The notes under the pieces were generated by a model that was given only the letters and a program-made list of their open reading frames with translations, searched no databases and was not told where the DNA came from. A program made the position numbers and the translations under genes. From an uncultured Prevotellaceae bacterium (GTDB lineage Bacteria > Bacteroidota > Bacteroidia > Bacteroidales > Bacteroidaceae), in the NCBI GenBank assembly GCA_902778255.1, contig CACYXD010000010.1, positions 40,165 through 104,164 of the forward strand: a stretch of DNA of 64,000 nucleotides, read 5' to 3'. Position 1 is the stretch's first letter. Each line of letters opens with the position of its first letter. Of the stretch, positions 51,982 through 60,755 are shown piece by piece.

Positions 51982-52004
51982 ATCATGGGTCTGTTCCTGT
52001 GATT
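51948..52004. repeat. REPIN-like palindrome, second copy
   Basis: The inner pair TGATTCA-TAAG-TGAATCA (51968-51985) equals that in the rluA copy. The outer arms AACCACAGGAAC / GTTCCTGTGATT (11 of 12 paired) are a diverged form of the rluA arms. It covers the protease stop codon. Confidence 0.65.
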
Positions 52005-52121
52005 AACTCTTCCGCCTAAACCATTAAAAATAGCACTTCGACATTTTTTCGAGAAAAAAATTGCGATAGTGCGAGATTTTTTCCTAAAACTGTCGTATAA
52101 CAAGTAGAGAACAACGAGAAA

Positions 52122-52664
52122 ATGAGTGCTCTGACAGAGACAGAACTTGTAGTGGCCGTCCGGCAAGGACGGCGCGAGGGACAGACAGAGATGGTCAGTC
52201 GCTATGCCGAGCGCGTCTTCGCCATGATAGCAAGACAGGTGCCAGACACAATGGACGCTCAGAAACTGACACAGGACACCTTCCTACGCGCCTTCAGTCA
52301 TATCGACAACTACGACCCTCACAAGGCTTCACTCTCCACTTGGCTCTGTTGCATCGCCTACCGCCTGACACTCGACCATCTGCGGCGACGACGGCCCATG
52401 ATTGTCTCTATGGAAGACGACACAGGCATCAGCAATGAAGAGCTGGAGGCAGAACTGAGCACTGGGCGCGAAGAGAGAATCGAGCAACTGATGGAAGTGA
52501 TAGACGAACTGCCTGACGACGAGCGAATGCTCCTGACGCTCTACTACTTCGAAGACCGTCCGCTCACTGAGATAGCCTACATCACAGGTATCGAACCTGC
52601 AGCACTGGCCAACCGTCTCTATAGGACGCGAAAGAAACTCTACAAGAAATTGAAACAGAGATGA
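52122..52664 (+). CDS. ECF-type RNA polymerase sigma factor
   Basis: This 180-aa protein has region 2 (RYAERVFAMIARQV and TQDTFLRAFSHIDNYDPHKASLSTWLCCIAYRLTLDHLRRR) and region 4 (VIDELPDDERMLLTLYYFEDRPLTEIAYITGIEPAALANRLYRTRKKL), cited in part as the classical sigma-70 ECF layout; lengths fit. It recruits RNA polymerase to target promoters when released by its anti-sigma factor. Its stop overlaps the next gene by 4 bp (ATGA), and that gene encodes a single-pass membrane protein. The upstream 52005-52121 gap has no typical TAnnTTTG box, so autoregulation by its own sigma is possible. Confidence 0.9.
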   Translation: MSALTETELVVAVRQGRREGQTEMVSRYAERVFAMIARQVPDTMDAQKLTQDTFLRAFSHIDNYDPHKASLSTWLCCIAYRLTLDHLRRRRPMIVSMEDDTGISNEELEAELSTGREERIEQLMEVIDELPDDERMLLTLYYFEDRPLTEIAYITGIEPAALANRLYRTRKKLYKKLKQR

Positions 52665-53611
52665 ACAAACTCAAAGATACAGACCTGCGCGAGGCGCTAC
52701 ATCGGAAATACGCTGAGACACCCAAGCTACCTGCCGACTTCATGGCGAAGATGCAGGAAAAACTGGATGCCGCGCCTGCCAGTGTGCCCAGCGATTCCGT
52801 CGCTGGAAAAGCACGCCGCCCTTGGCGCTGGATAGCAGCCGCCGCCTCGCTGCTCCTCCTCATCGGCATAGGCGTCACGCTGATGCCTTCAGGGGAAGAG
52901 AGCGCCTCAGAAGGACTGATAGCGCAGCATACAGAGACGACACCACAAGCAGAGACGTCGGAAGTACGAAGCCAGCAAATCGACAGTCCGAAGCAAGCGG
53001 ACTCGCAGTCCGAAGCAAGCGGACTCACAGTCCGAAGCGAGCGGACTGAGACGAAGCAGCCAGTTTCCGACCAGGTAGAAGCCATCAAAGAGGAAACGTC
53101 CTCAGTTCTAGATGACGATCCCAACCTGCATTACGCAGCCCATACGGAGGAGCAAAAAGATACCCTGCCCTATCAGGATCCAGCCCGAATGGATGATTTC
53201 ATTGCCAAGATGGCAAGCTATTACAATGTGAAGGAAGGCGAACTGACTTGTTCTTCAGTCAAGGACAGCAATGTGGTGAGCGCCGTCTATGTATTCCCTG
53301 ACAAGAAAATGGCAAGCAGCAGTCAGCAAGAAGTAGATGTGTTCAACCGACTGCTTCAGGCAGCCTGCTGGTATAGCAACGAAACGCCAGGTTATTTCCT
53401 GAACTTCTCGCACCAGCAGTTCTTCTTCGAACTGAAGGATATGCGCCACCAGTTGCACTACCGTTGGATTGCAGAACGCGTGAACGGAAAAATACTACTC
53501 TACGGCACCCACGCCCCTCTGGGCACCAAAGAGTCGTCAACCTGTTATCAAGAATATCGCGATGAGCTCATGCATATAAAGAGTATTAACAACAAAACAA
53601 GAAAGATATGA
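52661..53611 (+). CDS. Probable membrane anti-sigma factor
   Basis: This 316-aa protein has a short cytoplasmic N-terminus (LREALHRKYAETPKLPADFM), one membrane segment (WIAAAASLLLLIGIGVTLM, about residues 57-75) and a periplasmic region. Position after and overlapping an ECF sigma gene suggests an anti-sigma factor, although no zinc HxxxCxxC motif is present. The beginning of the periplasmic part (about 105-130) is encoded by three 22-bp palindromic repeats (52985-53050) and is Ser/Glu/Gln-rich. A folded C-terminal part (about 165-300, MDDFIAKMASYYNVKEGEL, YFLNFSHQQFFFELKDM) follows, possibly sensing an envelope signal. Confidence 0.72.
   Translation: MNKLKDTDLREALHRKYAETPKLPADFMAKMQEKLDAAPASVPSDSVAGKARRPWRWIAAAASLLLLIGIGVTLMPSGEESASEGLIAQHTETTPQAETSEVRSQQIDSPKQADSQSEASGLTVRSERTETKQPVSDQVEAIKEETSSVLDDDPNLHYAAHTEEQKDTLPYQDPARMDDFIAKMASYYNVKEGELTCSSVKDSNVVSAVYVFPDKKMASSSQQEVDVFNRLLQAACWYSNETPGYFLNFSHQQFFFELKDMRHQLHYRWIAERVNGKILLYGTHAPLGTKESSTCYQEYRDELMHIKSINNKTRKI
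52985..53050 (+). repeat. Three tandem 22-bp palindromic units in anti-sigma gene
   Basis: Three adjacent units start at 52985, 53007 and 53029. Each has AGTCCG, 7 nt (AAGC[AG]AG), CGGACT and 3 further nt, so each is itself a hairpin. Because 22 is not a multiple of 3, the units are read in all three frames. Confidence 0.8.
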
Positions 53612-54807
53612 TTATGAAACGTATCCTAACCCTTAGCCTATTGGCAATTGCCTGCCTCACGATGCAGGCACAAACAACCTGGCATCAGGCAAAGCCTATG
53701 CAGACGCAAACGAAGAAGCAGGACGTTAAGTTCCTGGCAAGGTGCGACGCCTATTTCATGGCAGCAGTTCCTGAAGCAACCATTGATAAGAAAACCAAGA
53801 AAAAGACTGTTGTCTGGAAAGACACAGAAAACAACTCCTGGCACGAGAACATGGGTTTCGTCAAGAATGTCCCCACCATCGATAACCTTGAGAGCATCTT
53901 CCCCGATTTTCATATGCCAGAAGGTCAATCCTATCTCCCAGTCCTGTGGCAACTGACAGAAGAGAACGACGAGACCGTGCTCCATTGCTATTTCCGCATG
54001 CCTGCCGATATCGTGACCAACATGTGGCTTTGCAGTAACGAGTGCGTCATCCTCGACAAGGAAACAGGCGTTATCTATCAGTCGCGTCGCACCAATCCCG
54101 ACTGCTACGGAAAGGTGTTCAGCGTGAAAGAGAAAGAAGGCACCATCCTGGACTTCCAGATCTTCTTCCCCAAACTGCCTGAGACCACCAAGGAGATCTG
54201 CATCTATGGCGTGCCCAACTGGTATATGCGAGGCATGGATGTAAGCCTCAGCACACAGTCAGGCCACTTCTGGCAGGACTACAAAGGCATAGAAAGATAC
54301 GACGAGAATCCTACGTTCCACGAGGCTCACCTCGTCAGCGAGGCAAAGGATTACGACAAGGACAACCACCAGTCGTGGGCTGTCTATAATGATGCCCACC
54401 TCATCAAGCCTGTACCAGAGGGCACCTATGCTATGTGGTGTACACCTGAGGCCACCTATCTGGCTGAAGCCTGCGAGATGAACTGGATGCGCGAGTACTT
54501 TGGTCGTGGAGGCAACAATATCCTTGTTGACCAGAGAGGTCATCAATATAAGTGCAAGGACGTGATTGGTTATCCTAACAACGATCTGTTCTGGGTAGAA
54601 GGATGTTCTGGCGACTACTTCGCTATCGTGATGGTCTTCGAGCCTATACCGATGGAGACAGAGACGATTACCTATATTGTTCCTGAGGGCGAGCCCTTCG
54701 CCATGTGGGGTGCCAACTGGAGCGGATCCGTGCAGTCCTTCAATATCAAGGAGTTGCGCGACAACCAGAAACTCTTCGAGTATCATCCAAGAAAAATAGT
54801 GAAATAA
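53608..54807 (+). CDS. Secreted protein of unknown function in sigma-factor operon
   Basis: This 399-aa protein (start 53608 overlapping the anti-sigma stop as ATGA, or 53614) has a signal peptide ending near TMQAQ. The body is rich in aromatic residues, with SWHENMGFVKNVPTI, HCYFRMPADIVTNMWLCSNECV and a C-terminal SGSVQSFNIKELRDN. It has no recognised domain. The NYIDN- and Trp-rich pattern suggests an extracellular or periplasmic beta-rich protein. Its presence in the sigma/anti-sigma operon indicates it belongs to that regulon. Function is unknown. Confidence 0.7.
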   Translation: MIMKRILTLSLLAIACLTMQAQTTWHQAKPMQTQTKKQDVKFLARCDAYFMAAVPEATIDKKTKKKTVVWKDTENNSWHENMGFVKNVPTIDNLESIFPDFHMPEGQSYLPVLWQLTEENDETVLHCYFRMPADIVTNMWLCSNECVILDKETGVIYQSRRTNPDCYGKVFSVKEKEGTILDFQIFFPKLPETTKEICIYGVPNWYMRGMDVSLSTQSGHFWQDYKGIERYDENPTFHEAHLVSEAKDYDKDNHQSWAVYNDAHLIKPVPEGTYAMWCTPEATYLAEACEMNWMREYFGRGGNNILVDQRGHQYKCKDVIGYPNNDLFWVEGCSGDYFAIVMVFEPIPMETETITYIVPEGEPFAMWGANWSGSVQSFNIKELRDNQKLFEYHPRKIVK

Positions 54808-54843
54808 GATAGTGAATAAAGTTTTAAGTTAACAACATGGAAT

Positions 54844-54875
54844 CAGCATGGGGCGCAGCGATGCGGCTCATGCTG
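54844..54875 (+). other. Hairpin in the gap before the first TlpA gene
   Basis: CAGCATG / CATGCTG arms enclose an 18-nt loop with a further GC-rich pairing. No T run follows. The rest of the 182-bp gap (54808-54989) shows a degenerate -7-like TATCCTTTG but no gene. Confidence 0.4.
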
Positions 54876-54989
54876 TTGGTGGATAGATAAGGGAAACGAT
54901 ACGAAGTATTATGAAATTTTAACGCTATCCTTTGCCATATTTTTGTCATTCAAACGTATATAGAAATAAAACCATAAATATTAACGATA

Positions 54990-56852
54990 ATGAAGTCTAT
55001 CATTCTAACCGCATTGCTTGCCCTCATCAGCATGACGGGCTTGGCACAGAAACAGGTCGTTTGGGAGAACCCATCAGCATTCATGGGATCATACAACGGC
55101 GAGTTTAAAATCACCAAAGCAGAGTTGAAGTCCAATGAGACCGTGCTTCACATCATTGCGAACTATCAGCCTCACAGTTGGATTCGCTTCGACAAGAACT
55201 CATATCTGCAGACGCCCGATGGCAAGAGGTATGGCATCACAAGTGGCGCAAAGACCAACGAAGGAGAGGCCGACTACACGCTCGACTCACTCTTTTGGAT
55301 GCCAGAAAGTGGAACAGCCAATCTGGCGCTCCACTTCAAGCCCGTACCCATGGACACGAAGCAGATGGATTTCTTGGAAAGCGAGGCTCCACAGGATTTC
55401 AAGTTTTGGAATATCTGCGATAGTAAGACAAAGGAGAAGCTGGAGCTTCCTACAGAATGGAAGAATGTGAAGTATGCGAAGGACGAGACCCTTCCCGCTG
55501 CCAAGATTAATAAAGGAATCGCTACCATCAAAGTGAAGATGCTGGGATACAAGCCGGCCATGAAACTGGAGTTTTATGTAGGTGGCCTTAAACCGCTAGG
55601 ATCAACAGAGCGCATCGACAAGGTATTCCCCTTTGCTGCCGACGGCACCGTGAAAATAGAAATTCCCATGTGGCTCACGCGTCAGGTGAATGTCGGCGTC
55701 AGGGGCTTGGATTATAGCGAAATCGTTATCGGCCCAGGTCAGGAGACCGATATCCTGATGAAGGTCTGCAACGACAACAAGCCGTTCGTTGCCTTCAAGG
55801 GCTATATGGCAAAGACCAATATGGACATGACTAAGGCAGAAGACACATTCAGGGTTTCATTTGACGACTTCAGCGTCTATCCGAAAGTCAAGGACTGCAA
55901 GACGAAGGAAGAACGCCTAAAATGCCTGCAGGATATCTTCGACCAGCGCGTGGCTACAGTCAAGAAGAGCAAGTTCACGACGGCTGCAAAAGACCTGATT
56001 TGCATGGCAGCAGAAGAAGACTACGTGAACTGGACGCGCGACTTCGCCTTCTATTATAGCCAATATTACATAGACAAAGACGGAAAGGTCATCATGTCGT
56101 ACAAGAATCTCGAAGAGAAGATGCAACAAAACAAGGACCTTCTGCCTCTTACCAAAGAAGAGCGTGCCTACACTTGGAAGTATCTCAACGAGACCTGCTC
56201 ACCTTGTAGCGATGCCTTCTGGAACATTATTATAACTTATGACGAGCAAAGCAAGGAAAGGAATGCGTATAATGATGAGCTTAAGATGATTCAACATCTG
56301 TTGTCCAATGATGATGACAACTTGGTAGAAACGATAGTCAACAATAGAATGAAATACGAGGATTGCAAAAACGTCATCCGTGAGTATCAGGCAGAGCAGA
56401 AACGCTTGGCCGAGGAACTGGCCAACAGGGAGAGCATATTCTTTAAGAAACTCGACGATGTAGCCCCTGAAAACATTCTGCAGACCATCCTTAATAAATA
56501 TAAGGGTAAGGTGGTGCTCATCGACGTTTGGGCTACGTGGTGCGGTCCTTGCAAGGCTGGGCATCAAGTCATGAAACCCTGGAAGCAGGAGCTCAAAGGC
56601 AAGAATATCCAGTTCGTCTATATCACCTCGCCCACGTCGCCCCTCGCCACTTGGCAGGAGATGATCAAGGATATTGATGGTGATCACTACTACCTGACAA
56701 AGGAGCAGTACCAATACATCCTCAGCAAGTACGAGTCGCAAGGCATTCCCACTTACGCCATCTACGACGCCGAGGGCAATCAGACCTTTAAAACTATCGG
56801 TTTCTCTGGCCTCGACATCTTTAAGAACGAAGTTAATAAAGTGCTGAAATGA
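54990..56852 (+). CDS. Large TlpA-type thioredoxin-fold protein 1
   Basis: This 620-aa protein has a signal peptide (ILTALLALISMTGLAQ). A long N-terminal beta-rich region (about 25-260) precedes a helical linker (about 280-490) with CSPCSDAFWN. A C-terminal TlpA/AhpC-TSA domain follows (about 495-620) with the redox motif VWATWCGPCKAG near residue 517 and the cis-Pro GIPTYAIYD. It probably reduces or oxidises disulfides outside the cytoplasm. The long N-terminal part is typical of Bacteroidota TlpA-like DUF4369/unknown fusions but not recognisable by name. It overlaps the next gene by 4 bp. Confidence 0.88.
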   Translation: MKSIILTALLALISMTGLAQKQVVWENPSAFMGSYNGEFKITKAELKSNETVLHIIANYQPHSWIRFDKNSYLQTPDGKRYGITSGAKTNEGEADYTLDSLFWMPESGTANLALHFKPVPMDTKQMDFLESEAPQDFKFWNICDSKTKEKLELPTEWKNVKYAKDETLPAAKINKGIATIKVKMLGYKPAMKLEFYVGGLKPLGSTERIDKVFPFAADGTVKIEIPMWLTRQVNVGVRGLDYSEIVIGPGQETDILMKVCNDNKPFVAFKGYMAKTNMDMTKAEDTFRVSFDDFSVYPKVKDCKTKEERLKCLQDIFDQRVATVKKSKFTTAAKDLICMAAEEDYVNWTRDFAFYYSQYYIDKDGKVIMSYKNLEEKMQQNKDLLPLTKEERAYTWKYLNETCSPCSDAFWNIIITYDEQSKERNAYNDELKMIQHLLSNDDDNLVETIVNNRMKYEDCKNVIREYQAEQKRLAEELANRESIFFKKLDDVAPENILQTILNKYKGKVVLIDVWATWCGPCKAGHQVMKPWKQELKGKNIQFVYITSPTSPLATWQEMIKDIDGDHYYLTKEQYQYILSKYESQGIPTYAIYDAEGNQTFKTIGFSGLDIFKNEVNKVLK

Positions 56853-57442
56853 AACAGACTCTCATCACCATATTGCTCGCCCTCATAACATTGACGGCAC
56901 ATGCACAACGAATTAAGGTAAACGAACCTTCCATTAGTGACTATCTGCCCCTGCTCGAGGCTCAAGGCTTCAAGGCCTACAGCTTTGACACGAAAAAGCT
57001 TAAGGGTGCAACGGCCCAGACCGTCGTGATGGAATACGTCAAAGGTCAGGAGCCGAGAGAGGTCTCTGGATTCAGTATGTCCGTCGACTTAGACGAGAAA
57101 GTTGTCATTGGCTTCGTACCATCTGACAATGATTCATTAGCCAGATATGTTTTTAAATTCAGAGAAGACCGTAGTTTCTCCAGTCGACTCTATCTTAGGC
57201 CGATATGCGATCCGCAGCATCCAGAAGAAAAGTGGTACATGTATAATTCGCGTCCCTTTGAACTCACTGCGCCTATCGAGAAAGGAAAATTCATTCCTCT
57301 CGTCCTTTATGGCTCTTATTGGTTCGATTCCGATTGTAACGCTTGCCGTTTCTGTGGCGATAACTTCATCAAGCCCGACCTCACGTCCGACATTGTGAAA
57401 TACATCCCCCATTTCTTTGTCCTTGGTATCAAGATACTATAA
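56849..57442 (+). CDS. Secreted protein of unknown function (possibly DUF5041)
   Basis: This 197-aa protein has a signal peptide (LITILLALITLTAHAQ) closely similar to those of the neighbouring TlpA genes. The mature part has KVNEPSISDYLPLLEAQGFKAYSFD and a four-Cys C-terminal cluster (CNACRFCGDN), which could coordinate metal or form disulfides. I only tentatively place it in DUF5041. Overlap with the upstream TlpA gene and a start codon for the next gene 14 bp after its stop place it firmly in this operon. Confidence 0.75.
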   Translation: MKQTLITILLALITLTAHAQRIKVNEPSISDYLPLLEAQGFKAYSFDTKKLKGATAQTVVMEYVKGQEPREVSGFSMSVDLDEKVVIGFVPSDNDSLARYVFKFREDRSFSSRLYLRPICDPQHPEEKWYMYNSRPFELTAPIEKGKFIPLVLYGSYWFDSDCNACRFCGDNFIKPDLTSDIVKYIPHFFVLGIKIL

Positions 57443-57455
57443 AATAGAAATACTA

Positions 57456-59783
57456 ATGAAAAAAATCATCCTTTCCGCATTTCTCGCTCTCATCGCGCTG
57501 ACAAGTCAGGCACAAGAGATTATTTGGAATGATATTGTTATGGGGTATGCCAACGTTCCCATCATCAAAGTGAATCGTGTGGCTATGTACACAGACCGTA
57601 CAGATGTAGACCTGCAAATTAACTTCCGCAAAGGTCAGCAGATAGGCTTTATGCCAGGAACTGCCCTAAAAGCCGATGGCAAGGAATACAAGGTGACGGA
57701 GGCTACCGTCATCAAACTGGGCGAGCCCTACATGATGACGGAAGACACGCTGAAACTGACGATGTCGTTCGAGCCGCTGCCTGTAACAACGCAGAGGTTT
57801 GACTTCACGTCGCCCGATGGTCTGCAACTGCTGAACATCCGCAATGCCAACTGCTTACCAGAAGGTATCACCCACACCTACTGGCGCAACGAAGCCACAG
57901 GCGACTGGCTCATCGGTATCACGCCTCAGCACGTCATCTATAAGAATAAGGTTTGGGACATCGTGAGTCAGACGGAGAAAAAAGACACCTATACGCTGAC
58001 GCTTGCTGATGGTCCCGCCATCATGGTCGGGAAGATGAAAAAAGGCAAGCGCAGCATCACTATCGGCAAGGAGAAGGCTGTGACGTGCAGTCCTATCGTT
58101 ACGGCAGCACTGCCTGACTATCCCACGAAGGATCTACGCAAGGGCTTTGTTGACAACGGCTACCGAACAAACGATAGCGTGACTATCATTGGCTGGCTGA
58201 AGGATATGCCCCAACAGGCGTGGGAGCGAGGAAAAGAATTTGGTATCGGTATTGAAAACATCTTCAGCGACAAGGAGGAAAGTTCTTATGCGAAGATGGA
58301 CTCCCTAGGACGTTTTTCGTTTAAGATGCCGATTCTGAACTCTTCGCAGGCGTTCCTCGACTGGGGACGAACAACGAAGAGCACCCTGCTGGAACCAGGC
58401 AAGACCTACTTCTTCCTCTATGATTTCTTGACAGGACAGATGCTATGGATGGGCGATGACGTCAGGTTGCAGAACGAACTGTTAGCCCATCCTCACGACT
58501 GGAACAACGACCGTATTGAGGACAAGGAAGAAGGTAAAGTAACTGCGATGCAGTTCAAGGCTCGGACAGACGACTCGCGTGCTGCCAGCATGACAAAGCT
58601 ACAGAACTGTCTGGCCCAGCATCCCAACCTCTCACAGCGATACATCGACTATCTTTCTGGCTATTATCTGACCAGTCAGGGTGAAGCGATGATGCAGGCC
58701 CGCTACTCCATTCCTGGGTACGATCTTCCCAAAGAATATATGGACTATGTGGGCAACGAACTCTGGCAGAAAGCCTGCAAGCCCTATACGCTCTATAGAG
58801 ACTTCAGCACCTTTGTTCGTGACTATCTCAATCACCTCAGAGACACGCAGCAAGGAGACTGGGGCATACACTTCAGAAACACAGTGCTGCGTTTAGAACA
58901 GCAAGGTATGGTGACCCTGACCGACAAAGAACGTGAGGCGTTGAATCATTATATCGTCATGCACGATCAACTGGAGGCTGGTATCAAGAACGATATCTCA
59001 CAGCAGGAGCGCGACTCCCTTATCAATGCCTTCAACTCCAGCGAGACCGTCACCACGCTGAACGCCCTGATAGTCCGCATGGGAGACCCACTGCAGGACG
59101 AGATGAATCTTACCGGCTACCGCCAGACAATGGAGGTGCTCGACTCTGTGGGGGGCGATCGCGCACTGCGTGACATCTCTTTGGCACGCCAGTTCTGTCG
59201 GGCCATCAACGAGAAGCGTACCATCCTTCCCCCTGCTGCCATGAACATGATGAATTTGGAAGTGCAACTGCCTTCCGCCAAAGCTGCCGTTATGGCGCTG
59301 CAAAACAAGTATCTGGAAATACAGCAACGTGACATCACTAAGTCGGGCAATCTGAAGACTAACGACGATGTGGCAAATATGAGCGATGGTGAGCAGATAC
59401 TCCGCAAGCTTACTGAACCCTATCGCGGTCGTCTTGTTCTGCTCGACATCTGGGGCACTTGGTGCGGTCCTTGCAAATTAGCACTCTCGCACAGTCAGGA
59501 GGAATACGAGCGACTGAAGGACTACAATCTCGTGTATCTCTATTTGGCCAACCGCAGCCCTGAGGATGGATGGAAGAACGTCATCAAGGAGTATAATGTC
59601 GTTGGCGAAAACGTCGTCCACTACAACCTGCCCGCCTACCAGCAGAGTGTCGTAGAGCATTTCCTGCAAGTTCACAGTTTTCCAACTTACAAACTCATCG
59701 ACCGCAACGGAAAAGTGCTTGATGTCAATGCCGACCCTCGCGACCTCGAAGGTCTTGCAAAACTATTGGATCAGATGAAATAA
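57456..59783 (+). CDS. Large TlpA-type thioredoxin-fold protein 2
   Basis: This 775-aa protein starts at MKKIILSAFLALIALTSQAQ; the longer frame runs into the previous gene. It has a beta-rich N-terminal part (about 20-300) and a long helical middle (about 330-640, with KLQNCLAQHPNLSQRYIDYLSGYYL). The C-terminal TlpA domain (about 650-775) has DIWGTWCGPCKLAL near residue 669 and the cis-Pro SFPTYKLID. It is the second of three TlpA-type proteins of very different lengths in the cluster, and its mature N-terminus is not clearly homologous to the first. A role in periplasmic redox folding is inferred. Confidence 0.87.
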   Translation: MKKIILSAFLALIALTSQAQEIIWNDIVMGYANVPIIKVNRVAMYTDRTDVDLQINFRKGQQIGFMPGTALKADGKEYKVTEATVIKLGEPYMMTEDTLKLTMSFEPLPVTTQRFDFTSPDGLQLLNIRNANCLPEGITHTYWRNEATGDWLIGITPQHVIYKNKVWDIVSQTEKKDTYTLTLADGPAIMVGKMKKGKRSITIGKEKAVTCSPIVTAALPDYPTKDLRKGFVDNGYRTNDSVTIIGWLKDMPQQAWERGKEFGIGIENIFSDKEESSYAKMDSLGRFSFKMPILNSSQAFLDWGRTTKSTLLEPGKTYFFLYDFLTGQMLWMGDDVRLQNELLAHPHDWNNDRIEDKEEGKVTAMQFKARTDDSRAASMTKLQNCLAQHPNLSQRYIDYLSGYYLTSQGEAMMQARYSIPGYDLPKEYMDYVGNELWQKACKPYTLYRDFSTFVRDYLNHLRDTQQGDWGIHFRNTVLRLEQQGMVTLTDKEREALNHYIVMHDQLEAGIKNDISQQERDSLINAFNSSETVTTLNALIVRMGDPLQDEMNLTGYRQTMEVLDSVGGDRALRDISLARQFCRAINEKRTILPPAAMNMMNLEVQLPSAKAAVMALQNKYLEIQQRDITKSGNLKTNDDVANMSDGEQILRKLTEPYRGRLVLLDIWGTWCGPCKLALSHSQEEYERLKDYNLVYLYLANRSPEDGWKNVIKEYNVVGENVVHYNLPAYQQSVVEHFLQVHSFPTYKLIDRNGKVLDVNADPRDLEGLAKLLDQMK

Positions 59784-59796
59784 AACAGCCCAAAAC

Positions 59797-59858
59797 TTGC
59801 CGGTATCGGCAAAAATCAGTATCTTTGCGGCAGAAAATAAGCTAAAAACTTGCCGATA
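59797..59858 (+). promoter_or_regulatory. Promoter and palindromic operator of fic
   Basis: The palindrome TTGCCG-gtat-CGGCAA (59797-59812) covers the -33 TTG. TATCTTTG (59820-59827) is the -7 box, 20 bp from the TTG. A further copy of the operator half, TTGCCGATA, lies downstream of the expected start point (59850-59858), 7 nt before the fic ATG. The layout suggests repression by a sequence-specific DNA-binding protein, plausibly Fic itself. Confidence 0.7.
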
Positions 59859-59865
59859 GAAGAAA

Positions 59866-60753
59866 ATGGAGTATATATCAGTCTTGCAGTTTGCCGAGAA
59901 GTTCGGCATTTCGGAACGTACAGCCCGCAACTACTGTGCGAGCGGAAAGATTGAAGGGGCATTCCTCACAGGAAAGACGTGGAACATCCCTGCGGATGCA
60001 GTCCTTCCACAAAAAGGAGCCGTCCAAAAGAAGGTATCGCCCCTGTTGACGGCGTTGCGAGAGCAAAAAGCCTCGCGACTGAAGGGTGGTATCTATCATC
60101 GCACGCAGATTGACCTGACCTACAACTCCAACCACATTGAGGGCAGTCGGCTGACGCACGACCAGACACGTTACATCTTTGAAACGAACACTATCGGCAT
60201 TACTGACGAAACGGTAAATGTGGATGATATCGTTGAGACGGTAAACCATTTCCGCTGCATCGACTACATCATCGACCACGCTGAGGAACCTGTAACGGAA
60301 ACCTTTGTCAAGCAGCTTCATCTGCTTCTGAAGACGGGTACATCAGATAGCCGCAAGGATTGGTTTGCTGTGGGTGAGTACAAACGACTGGCCAACGAAG
60401 TGGGTGGTCAAGAGACTTGTCCTCCCAAAGAGGTGCATCGTCAAATAAAGTCTTTGCTGAACGAGTATCATCGCAATAAACACAAGACGCTGGAAGACAT
60501 CCTCGATTTCCACGTTCGCTTCGAGCAGATTCATCCTTTTCAGGACGGCAATGGTCGCGTGGGACGCCTGCTGATGTTCAAGGAATGTCTGGCAAACGGC
60601 ATCGTACCTTTCATCATCAGCGATGACCTCAAACTATTTTATTATCGTGGTCTGCGTGAGTGGGGACACATTAACGGTTTTCTCACGGACACCTGCCTCA
60701 CCGCCCAAGACAAGTATAAATCATTGCTTGACTATTTCAAGATATCATATTAA
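59866..60753 (+). CDS. fic: Fic-family AMP transferase with N-terminal DNA-binding-like domain
   Basis: This 295-aa protein has an N-terminal winged-helix/MerR-like segment (about residues 1-45, EYISVLQFAEKFGISERTARNYCASGKIEGA). An inhibitory helix motif SNHIEG (S-x-x-x-E-G) lies near 88. The Fic core HPFQDGNGRVGR near 226 has the catalytic His and the nucleotide-binding loop intact. Fic enzymes transfer AMP or related groups to hydroxyl residues, and the inhibitory Glu keeps them off by blocking ATP. Self-regulation by its own HTH binding the TTGCCG operator is inferred. The next TlpA start lies 2 bp after its stop, so the Fic gene sits within a redox cluster. Confidence 0.9.
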   Translation: MEYISVLQFAEKFGISERTARNYCASGKIEGAFLTGKTWNIPADAVLPQKGAVQKKVSPLLTALREQKASRLKGGIYHRTQIDLTYNSNHIEGSRLTHDQTRYIFETNTIGITDETVNVDDIVETVNHFRCIDYIIDHAEEPVTETFVKQLHLLLKTGTSDSRKDWFAVGEYKRLANEVGGQETCPPKEVHRQIKSLLNEYHRNKHKTLEDILDFHVRFEQIHPFQDGNGRVGRLLMFKECLANGIVPFIISDDLKLFYYRGLREWGHINGFLTDTCLTAQDKYKSLLDYFKISY

Positions 60754-60755
60754 CT

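Noticed and set aside
59866-60753. Fic as part of a toxin-antitoxin pair
   Set aside because: No small antitoxin gene flanks it; the inhibitory SNHIEG motif is within the same chain, so autoinhibition is the simpler reading.
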